Of a stretch of 9,276 nucleotides of DNA, positions 1 through 5,726 are shown piece by piece. Within the stretch, counting starts at the first letter, position 1. The number at the start of each line of letters is the position of its first letter. Location of the stretch: NCBI GenBank assembly GCA_964385645.1, contig CAYLPT010000018.1:1-9276 (forward strand). Direction: 5' to 3'. The notes beneath the pieces were generated by a model. The model ran no database searches. It was given only the letters and a program-made list of their open reading frames with translations, and had not been told where the DNA came from. This stretch comes from CAYLPT01 sp964385645. GTDB taxonomy: Bacteria > Armatimonadota > Hebobacteria > Hebobacterales > Hebobacteraceae. Position numbers and translations under genes: made by a program.

Positions 1-1316
1 CCGCTGCGCAGCCCCCTCCCGGGCGGGCCCTGGTAGATTCGGCCCGCGGCATCCACCAGCCAGATGGTGCCCCCAGAGCTCGCCAGCCCGGCCACCGCCG
101 TGACGTACACCCTCCCGCCCTCCTCGTCGCGCACCTCCGTCTCCAGGCTGAAGCTGCCCAGGATCACGCCCTCCGGGCTGAAGACCTGGAGCCGCGGGTC
201 CACGACGAACTCGTTCTCCCGGTCCGCGATGTAGATGTGTCCCAGCTCGTCCACGCCCGCCAGCCAGTGCCGCTGCCAGTGGCCGTCGAGGGCGGCTGAA
301 CGCGACAGCGGCGAGTCGCTGAACGTCCCCCCCCACCCCAACACCGGGTTCCGTCCGAAGGGGACCTGCCGCCCATCGGCCAGGTCGAAGCGGCTCACGT
401 AGTGCTCGCTGCTCACATACAGCCGCCCCTCCGGCCCCCACCGGAGCTGGCGGGGCCGGTCGAGCTGGTAGTACATCGAGTCGCGGTCGTACTTGCCCGG
501 CCGCCGGTAGGCCAGATCCTCGCGGCCGATCCAGCCCCAGGGCGTGTGCGGGAAGGGCCGCAGCCGCAAATCGAGGTCGAAGCGCTGCACCCGGCCCAGC
601 TCCTCGTCTGCCAGGTAGAGCAGGCCCAGGTGGCGGTCAACCGCCAGCCCCGAGGCGGACATGAACTCGCCCGGCCCCCGGCCCTGGGGCAGCTCCCAGG
701 CGCCCAGAGTCTCGCCCAGGGGGCTGTGCTTCGACACCCAGTTCTCCGGGTGAAGCACCCACAGGTTGCCCTCCGCGTCCAGGTCGTGAGCGAGGATCCT
801 ATCCGGCATGAGCAGCGCGAACCGGTAGTCGAGCCGCGGCCCGTAGGCCAGGATTGCGTAAGGCGGCCGGTCGAAGTACAGCCAGAAGTTCCCGTAGTCG
901 TCTCTCCTCAGGTCCGAGACCCCGGGCACCAGATATCCGGCCCCGCCGAAGGTGCTCACCGGTACGCCGAAGGGGAGCCGGCGGGCGCCCACGATGGGGC
1001 CCTTGATCCGGTCGTCGAAGACGACCGGGTCCATCGGCCCGACGCGGGATTCGCATCTCAGCCGGTACTCAGGCCGCAGGTGCTTGTCGTCCCGCAGCAC
1101 CACCACGCCGGCCGCGTCCGGTGATAGGTTCTCCCACACGAACTGGCGCGCCCCGTCGTCGTAGGCCACCCGGTAGAGCCGCCCCGGCGCCGCGCCGTCG
1201 AGGACCACGGTGAGGGAAGAGGGCGTCCGCGCGAGCACCGTCACGCCGGCCGCCCCGGCAGGGGCGGCCAGGGCGGCCGCCGCGCAGAGGATCGCCCACC
1301 GCAGGTACCGCGTCAC
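1..1316 (-). CDS. Exported NHL-like beta-propeller protein, C-terminus cut by window edge
   Basis: An uninterrupted frame of 438 codons runs from a GTG start at 1316 off the left edge. The GTG overlaps the TGA of the upstream gene as GTGA, which points to translational coupling and fixes the start. Residues 1-23 look like a Sec signal peptide: a TRYLRW basic start, an Ala-rich core and an AGA-A type cleavage site. The mature part has repeated strand-turn-strand units typical of NHL/six-bladed propellers: DDYGNFWLYF (139-148), DAEGNLWVL (180-188), LGLLYLADEELGRVQRFD (230-247), GPEGRLYVSSEHYVSRFD (294-311), DELGHIYIADRENEF (356-370) and GGTIWLVDAAGRIYQG (415-430). Residues 25-110 form a different, beta-rich lead-in region. 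Such propellers usually bind ligands or proteins outside the cytoplasm. No catalytic motif is visible, so the function is unknown. The family call rests on repeat shape, not on a database match. Confidence 0.82.
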   Translation of the reverse strand, partial: MTRYLRWAILCAAAALAAPAGAAGVTVLARTPSSLTVVLDGAAPGRLYRVAYDDGARQFVWENLSPDAAGVVVLRDDKHLRPEYRLRCESRVGPMDPVVFDDRIKGPIVGARRLPFGVPVSTFGGAGYLVPGVSDLRRDDYGNFWLYFDRPPYAILAYGPRLDYRFALLMPDRILAHDLDAEGNLWVLHPENWVSKHSPLGETLGAWELPQGRGPGEFMSASGLAVDRHLGLLYLADEELGRVQRFDLDLRLRPFPHTPWGWIGREDLAYRRPGKYDRDSMYYQLDRPRQLRWGPEGRLYVSSEHYVSRFDLADGRQVPFGRNPVLGWGGTFSDSPLSRSAALDGHWQRHWLAGVDELGHIYIADRENEFVVDPRLQVFSPEGVILGSFSLETEVRDEEGGRVYVTAVAGLASSGGTIWLVDAAGRIYQGPPGRGLRS

Positions 1317-3001
1317 GCGCCTTCCCACTCCACGATGATCCTGATCTGCTGGGCGCGCTCGGGTGCGGGGCGGGGCGCGGCCTGCGCCCCCAGCTCCTCC
1401 CGCGCGAGGTCAACCAGGCCCAGCGCGCGCAGGTACGAGTCGTCGAGCGCCGCCGCGAGGTTGATGAGGCTCACCGCCTCCGTGCGCGCCAGCGCCGGCA
1501 GCAGCCACCGCAACGCCAGACCTCGCTCCAGACCGGCCCGCGCCAGGCGCAGCCCCTCCTCCGGCGTGCGCCCGGCCGCCAGCGCCGCGCGGGCCGCGGC
1601 CAGCGCCCCCTCCGCGCGATAACGAGAGGGCGGCAGCGACTCGAGGATGGCGAGCGCCGACCTCGGGTCGCGCCGCGCCACGACCACCGCCACTTCGGCG
1701 CGGATGCGCTGGGCCTGCGCGGCATCGCTCACCAGCCCCACCACCGCGGTGGCCTCGTCCCAGTCTCCCTCCGCGCGCCGCCGCGCCAGCGCACCCGCGG
1801 CACGGTCCCGCCACTCGGGGCTCTCGATCGCCCACAGCACGTCCTCCGCCCAGCCCGGATCGCGCTCCGCCGCCGCCGCCACCACCGCCGCCAGGGCCGC
1901 CTCCCTCGCCTCGCCCTCGAGCAGCGCCTCGGCCAGCTCCCGGGCGCGAAGCGGATCGCTCGCCGCGATGCGCGCCACCGCCGCGCGCACCGCCTCCGCG
2001 GGCGCGCCGGCTTCCGCCAGCAGCCGCGCGGCACGCCCATGGTCGCGGCTGGCGAGCGCCACCGCCGCCACCGACAGTGCCCACGCCCGCGCCCGCTCCG
2101 GCAGCCCACGCGCCGCCTCCAGGCCCCGCTCGTCCCCGCCGGCCGCCAGCACCGCCGCCACCTCCGCCACCGCCGAGCCGGCCGCAACCCCTACCCCTCC
2201 GGCCATCGCCATCGCGGCCTCTGCGTCCTCCGCCGCCAGCCGGCGGGCCGCGCTCGTCTCCGCTGCCGCCCGCGCCAGCGGGTCGGCGATGCGAGGCGCT
2301 AGCGCCGCCGCCTCGGCCGGGGGAAGATGCTGCGCGACCAACCACACGCTCTGGTCGTGCAGGCGCGCCGAGTGCACCCGCGCGGCCGCCTCCAGCGCCT
2401 CCTCTGGCCGCTGCGGGGCCAGCCGCGCCGCCGCCCGGGCGACCGCGCGGTCCGCCTCCGCCCCGGAGAGGCCCCACTCACGATGCAGCCTCAGAGCAGC
2501 CGCCGGATCGGAGTCGGCCAGCCCCAGGACCACCGCGAGCTTCGCCTCCTCCTCCGGCAGCTCTACTGCCGCGGCCAGCGCCGCCGGCCCCAGCGCGGCG
2601 ACCTCCCGGGCCAGCAGCCGCTGCTCGGCCGCCCGGTGGTTGGGGTCGGCCACCCGCAGCAGGAGCCGCCCGGCGGTGCCCACCGCATCCGCGGCGGCCG
2701 CGGGATCCGTCGGCGCCCTCGCCAGCGCGGCCGTCCCCAGCGCGCGGGCCGCATCGCTGGGCCGGCGCATCCCGGCGACCGCGTTGAGCGCCTCCTGAAC
2801 GTCCAGCCGTGCCAGCAGTTGCGCAACCTCGCGGAGGGCCGCCGACCGGTCCCCGTCGAGGTGGATGGTCAGCGTGGCCGCCCGCGCCTCCTCCAGGTAG
2901 CGGCGCGCGCGGCCGACCTCCGCCCGGAGCGGGCCAGAGGCGCACAGGCACACAGCGGCGACGGCGGCTACTCGGCGAGGCAGCGACCCGCGTGCGACCA
3001 T
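1313..3001 (-). CDS. Exported alpha-helical (TPR/HEAT-like solenoid) repeat protein, 562 aa
   Basis: I chose the ATG at 3001 because it is followed at once by a signal peptide (MVARGSLPRR, then a hydrophobic stretch, likely cleavage after PLRA at residue 27). The open frame extends 60 codons further upstream, but that part is Arg/Pro-rich and looks non-coding. A weak CAGGA lies about 10 bases before the ATG. The mature protein is almost all Ala-rich helix. Units of about 30-33 residues recur, each marked by an Asp/Pro turn such as SDPAAAL (164), ASDPLRA (348), ERDPGWA (379), EGDWDEA (411) and RRDPRSA (443), followed by R..AL..VA..LA. This pattern suggests a right-handed alpha-solenoid used for protein binding. 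It overlaps the downstream propeller gene by four bases, so the two products probably work together in the envelope. No enzyme motif is seen and I do not recognise a named family. Confidence 0.8.
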   Translation of the reverse strand: MVARGSLPRRVAAVAAVCLCASGPLRAEVGRARRYLEEARAATLTIHLDGDRSAALREVAQLLARLDVQEALNAVAGMRRPSDAARALGTAALARAPTDPAAAADAVGTAGRLLLRVADPNHRAAEQRLLAREVAALGPAALAAAVELPEEEAKLAVVLGLADSDPAAALRLHREWGLSGAEADRAVARAAARLAPQRPEEALEAAARVHSARLHDQSVWLVAQHLPPAEAAALAPRIADPLARAAAETSAARRLAAEDAEAAMAMAGGVGVAAGSAVAEVAAVLAAGGDERGLEAARGLPERARAWALSVAAVALASRDHGRAARLLAEAGAPAEAVRAAVARIAASDPLRARELAEALLEGEAREAALAAVVAAAAERDPGWAEDVLWAIESPEWRDRAAGALARRRAEGDWDEATAVVGLVSDAAQAQRIRAEVAVVVARRDPRSALAILESLPPSRYRAEGALAAARAALAAGRTPEEGLRLARAGLERGLALRWLLPALARTEAVSLINLAAALDDSYLRALGLVDLAREELGAQAAPRPAPERAQQIRIIVEWEGA

Positions 3002-3115
3002 CAGGTAGGCATCCTGGGCAGATGCCTGCGCCTTCTCGCCCCGTGGCGCGAACTCCTGCCGGCGCGCCGGGGCCGGCCGCCCGGGGCGGTGGGCACACTC
3101 GTGGCCGGCAACGGC

Positions 3116-3144
3116 TTGACAGGTCTCAGGGGCCGTGCTATATT
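3116..3144 (+). promoter_or_regulatory. Sigma-70 type promoter
   Basis: TTGACA at 3116-3121 is a perfect -35 box. A 17-base spacer separates it from TATATT at 3139-3144, which matches the -10 box at five of six positions. The predicted start of transcription is about 3151. It faces the small membrane protein gene at 3353 and is by far the best promoter in the window. It sits in the space between divergent genes, so it could also affect the minus-strand operon that starts at 3001. Confidence 0.8.
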
Positions 3145-3150
3145 GCGCCG

Positions 3151-3352
3151 CAACCGGATGGCGGACCCGTCGCGTGCGCATTCCGCGCCGGGGCCGGGCG
3201 GGGGGTCAGCATCCTGACAAGCAGGGTGCGCGACCGCGACCGGTGGCGCACCGGCGGCAGGGCGGCCGACGGCGCGCATCGAACTTGAGGTCTGCGGAGC
3301 TGGTGTTGTGGCCGCAGCAAGAGCTGCGCCACGCGAAAGGAGGTGAGGTAGC
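3151..3352 (+). promoter_or_regulatory. Long structured 5' leader of the small membrane protein gene
   Basis: About 200 nt separate the predicted transcription start from the GTG codon. Three small perfect hairpins are visible: GTCAG-CATC-CTGAC (3205-3218), CCGGTG-GCG-CACCGG (3240-3254) and GCAGC-AAGA-GCTGC (3314-3327). The last ends nine bases before the Shine-Dalgarno sequence. An ATG at 3158 opens a 19-codon frame that closes at 3217, without a ribosome site. I recognise no known riboswitch. The divergent space 3002-3352 as a whole holds the promoter at 3116, this leader and no gene. Confidence 0.4.
3336..3346 (+). promoter_or_regulatory. Strong ribosome binding site
   Basis: AAAGGAGGTGA is a near-complete complement of the 16S rRNA 3' end. 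It lies six bases before the GTG at 3353, so it decides that start. Confidence 0.9.
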
Positions 3353-3577
3353 GTGCGGAAGCAGATAAGCCCTCAGCTCACCATCATCGTGATCATCGTG
3401 GTCGTCCTCGTCGTCGGCGTCCTGTTCTGGCGGGCGGCAAGGACCAAGCGCGTTACGGGGATCGTGCCGGGCATGGGGCCCATGGGCCGGCGCGCTCGCG
3501 CCGTCGAGGGAGAGCAGCCCACCCGCCAGCCTGGCCCCGAGCGGCGCGCCGGCGCACCCGCGCGCAGGGGCCGGTAG
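3353..3577 (+). CDS. Small single-span membrane protein, 74 aa
   Basis: The gene begins with GTG and is preceded by the strongest ribosome site in the window. Residues 1-8 (MRKQISPQ) are short and basic. Residues 9-26 form one unbroken hydrophobic helix of Leu, Ile and Val, ending in FWR. Residues 27-74 are a disordered, Arg/Pro/Gly-rich tail of about 48 residues with many positive charges. The positive-inside rule is ambiguous, because both flanks are basic, but the tail carries far more charge and is probably cytoplasmic. There is no lipobox or signal-peptidase site after the helix, so it is likely an anchored protein. The near-consensus promoter and RBS suggest strong expression. I recognise no family. 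Membrane stress peptides and accessory subunits of membrane complexes are possible but unproven. Confidence 0.8.
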   Translation: MRKQISPQLTIIVIIVVVLVVGVLFWRAARTKRVTGIVPGMGPMGRRARAVEGEQPTRQPGPERRAGAPARRGR

Positions 3578-3581
3578 GGCC

Positions 3582-3605
3582 GCCAGGTCGCCCCGGCGAC
3601 CTGGC
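3582..3605 (+). terminator. Perfect 11-bp inverted repeat, possible terminator or attenuator
   Basis: GCCAGGTCGCC (3582-3592) and GGCGACCTGGC (3595-3605) are perfect complements, separated by CC, and start five bases after the stop codon of the small membrane protein. The stem is very stable, but no T-run follows on either strand. It could be a weak intrinsic terminator, an RNA-end protector, or a site that lowers transcription into the gene at 3767. The space from 3606 to 3766 shows no convincing promoter. Confidence 0.5.
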
Positions 3606-3766
3606 CTGGCATAGTGTGGCCGGCGCGGCCCGGGGGCGCGAGCGACGCCCTCGTGGCCCGTCCGGGCGACCGGCACATGACTACATTGCACTCACGGACT
3701 TGCTCGGGGCGCGGTCTGCACCAGGCTGCGCCCCGCACCTTTCGAGGGGAGGAGAGCGAGGCTGGC

Positions 3767-4537
3767 ATGGCCGACGTGGAGAACCCCAGGAGGGCGCTCA
3801 TCGTCCTCAATCCGCCTGAGTCCAAGCGCCTCATCGCGCGCGCCGTCGCCCGCATGCCCCAGGTCCGGCGCGCCCTGGAGCGCGGCCGCATCATCGTCGG
3901 CAACGGCACCACCAACGCCTATGTCGCAGAGGAGCTGCTCGGCGAGCCGGTGTCCAAGTGGCGCTACGCCGCCGGAGTGGTGGCGGGCGGTCGCCTGGAT
4001 GTCACCGACCAAGCGGTGCGCCTCTCCCCCCTCGCGCTCCACCGCGGCAAGCCCCACGCGGACGGCTGGATGGCCCTGCTGGAGCACTTCGGCCGCGACG
4101 ACGTCTTCATCAAGGGCGCCAACGCGCTCGACCCCGAGGGCAACGTGGGCGTCCTGCTCGCCAGCGATGTGGGCGGGACGGTGGGCCGCATGCTCGGCAT
4201 CGTCGCCGCCCGCGGGTCGCACCTCATCGCTCCCGTCGGGCTCGAAAAGCTGGTGCCCGATGTCATCGAGGCCGCCCGCCACTGCGGCATCGCCTCCACC
4301 GACATCGCCGACGGCGCCCCCTGCGGCATGGCGGTGCTCACCGGCGCCACCGTGGTCTCCGAGCTGGAGGCCCTCGAGATGCTCTTCGGGCTGGAGGCCT
4401 GGCACATCGCCTCGGGGGGCGTAGCGGGCTCTGAGGGCGCCGTCACCGTCGCGCTCGAGGGGAGAGCCACCGCCCTCCGCCGGGCCTTCGACTACCTGGA
4501 GTCGCTCTCAGGGGAGGCGCCCGTCTCCCGGGAGTGA
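3767..4537 (+). CDS. Conserved-looking 256-aa protein, possible NagB/RpiA/LUD-like fold
   Basis: I chose the ATG at 3767, where folded-looking sequence begins (MADVENPRRALIVLN) and GGGGAGGAG lies 12 bases upstream. The longer open frame from 3614 adds 51 low-complexity residues and has no ribosome site. Visible features are a Gly/Thr loop VGNGTTNAYVAEEL (44-57), which recalls the phosphate-binding loop of the NagB/RpiA/CoA-transferase superfamily; FIKGANALDPEGNVGVL (114-130), which recalls the GADAVDP..GN segment of such proteins; a DVGGTVGRMLGI stretch (134-145); and LIAPVGLEKLVPDVIEAA (153-170), which resembles the IVVAGINKIVPDLEAA segment of LUD-domain proteins. No signal peptide or membrane span is seen, so it is probably cytosolic. 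The substrate is unknown. It follows the small membrane protein on the same strand after a 189-base gap. The fold suggestion comes from motif memory alone. Confidence 0.75.
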   Translation: MADVENPRRALIVLNPPESKRLIARAVARMPQVRRALERGRIIVGNGTTNAYVAEELLGEPVSKWRYAAGVVAGGRLDVTDQAVRLSPLALHRGKPHADGWMALLEHFGRDDVFIKGANALDPEGNVGVLLASDVGGTVGRMLGIVAARGSHLIAPVGLEKLVPDVIEAARHCGIASTDIADGAPCGMAVLTGATVVSELEALEMLFGLEAWHIASGGVAGSEGAVTVALEGRATALRRAFDYLESLSGEAPVSRE

Positions 4538-4545
4538 ATCGCCTC

Positions 4546-5658
4546 TCAGCCCGTGGCAGGCCCCTGCACGGCCGCCTCGGCGCGCACCGCCCCCTCCACC
4601 GTGGGCAGCGTGAAGTGGAAGGTGCTGCCCCGGCCCAGCTCGCTCTGGAACCCGATGCTCCCGCCGTGGGCCTCCACGATCGCCTTCGCGATATAGAGCC
4701 CCAGCCCCGCGCCCGGCGTCTCCGGTGTGTGCGCGTTCGCCGCCCGGTGGAACCGACTGAAGAGCTTGCTCTGCTCCTCCCGCGGGATCCCCACCCCGTG
4801 GTCGCTCACGCTGAACTGCACCGAGTCGTTCGCGCGTCGCGCCGCCACCGTGACCTCGCTTCCCTCCGGCGAGAACTTGACCGCGTTCGAGAGCAGGTTC
4901 GAGAGCGCCTGGCCAATCCGCCCCGGATCGGCCAGCACGTCCGGCAGCCCCTCGCCCACCTCCACCTTCAGGCGGTGCTTGAGGTCCGGGTGGCTCACCC
5001 TCCGCACCGCCTCCTCACAGATCAACCGAGGGCTCACCGCCCTTGGCTCGATCCGCAGCCGCCCCTCCTCTATCTGGCTCATGTCCAGCAGGTCAGACAC
5101 CAGGTGGGTCAGCCGCTCGGACTCCGACAAGATCCCCTCCAGGAACTCCCTCTGCGTCTCCTCCCCCAGATGCCCGAACTCCCGCACCAGCGTGTTCGCA
5201 TACCCCCGGATCGAGGTCAGCGGGGCCCGCAGCTCATGCGAGGCCAGCGAGATCAGCTCCGACCGGAAGGCCGCCGTCGCCTGGCGCTGCCGCTCCTCCT
5301 GCTCCAGGCTGGCGAACCAGCGCCGCACGATCACCAGGATGATCACCAGGGCCGCGATGAGGTTGATGGTCTTGGGGATAACGACGTAGTGCGGCTGATC
5401 CAGCAGCAAGTGCAGCTCCACCGGGATCAGGGCCGTCTTCGCGGTATAGCGGGTGCCGAAGTAGATGCTCTCGATCAGCGTGCGCGCCCCGTCAATCATC
5501 AGCACGATGAGCAGCGTCGTCAGCAGCGGATAGACGCGCTTGAGCCGCACGTACTGCCGCGCGTAGAAGATCACGATGGCGAGCCAACACCCCACCAGGG
5601 CCCAGTAGATGATCGCCGTCAGAAACGTCATGTAGCGGTCGAATTCAACGCCGCCCAC
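4546..5658 (-). CDS. Membrane-bound sensor histidine kinase, 370 aa
   Basis: The protein autophosphorylates a histidine in response to a signal and passes the phosphate to a response regulator. AAGAGGTGA lies six bases before the GTG at 5658 and decides that start. Residues 10-111 hold about three membrane helices (10-32, 44-58, 95-112) with only short loops, so no large periplasmic sensor is present. HisKA follows with SHELRAPLTSIRGYA and the phospho-acceptor His141. The ATPase domain shows the N box NLLSNAVKFSP (254-264), G1 DHGVG (286-290), the F box KLFSRFHRA (298-306) and G2 GAGLGL (316-321). All key residues are present, so it should be active. No response regulator lies in the window, so it is an orphan here. 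It sits 68 bases after valS with no clear terminator between. Its stop converges with that of the gene at 3767, eight bases away. Confidence 0.95.
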   Translation of the reverse strand: MGGVEFDRYMTFLTAIIYWALVGCWLAIVIFYARQYVRLKRVYPLLTTLLIVLMIDGARTLIESIYFGTRYTAKTALIPVELHLLLDQPHYVVIPKTINLIAALVIILVIVRRWFASLEQEERQRQATAAFRSELISLASHELRAPLTSIRGYANTLVREFGHLGEETQREFLEGILSESERLTHLVSDLLDMSQIEEGRLRIEPRAVSPRLICEEAVRRVSHPDLKHRLKVEVGEGLPDVLADPGRIGQALSNLLSNAVKFSPEGSEVTVAARRANDSVQFSVSDHGVGIPREEQSKLFSRFHRAANAHTPETPGAGLGLYIAKAIVEAHGGSIGFQSELGRGSTFHFTLPTVEGAVRAEAAVQGPATG

Positions 5659-5664
5659 CTAAGC

Positions 5665-5673
5665 TCACCTCTT
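5665..5673 (-). promoter_or_regulatory. Ribosome binding site of the histidine kinase
   Basis: AAGAGGTGA on the minus strand is complementary to the 16S rRNA 3' end and sits six bases before GTG 5658. It supports that start over the downstream ATG at codon 10. Confidence 0.85.
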
Positions 5674-5726
5674 GGCCGCCGCGCCTGGCTATCACTAGAT
5701 TGTTACCCGCCCGGGGGAGCGCGAAA

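Noticed and set aside
402..1124. 240-codon plus-strand open frame
   Set aside because: It is antisense to the propeller gene, whose minus-strand frame has a signal peptide and regular repeats.
1410..2477. 355-codon minus-strand frame and plus-strand frames over 1647-2798
   Set aside because: These are Gly/Arg-rich or Ser/Ala-rich shadows of the helical repeat protein.
3130..3150. Minus-strand promoter with a TATAGC -10 box near the plus-strand -10 box
   Set aside because: It matches only four of six positions and no -35 box lies at a proper distance, so the promoter of the minus-strand operon remains unplaced.
3002..3181. Upstream extension of the helical repeat protein
   Set aside because: It would bury the signal peptide behind 60 Arg/Pro-rich residues and would overlap the divergent promoter at 3116-3144.
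3614..3766. Upstream extension of the 256-aa gene
   Set aside because: The extra 51 residues look non-coding, and neither the start at 3614 nor the ATG at 3677 has a ribosome site.
5659..5726. Own promoter or terminator between valS and the histidine kinase
   Set aside because: TAACAAT is a poor -10 candidate with no matching -35 box, and the C/G-rich stretch forms no stable stem with a T-run.
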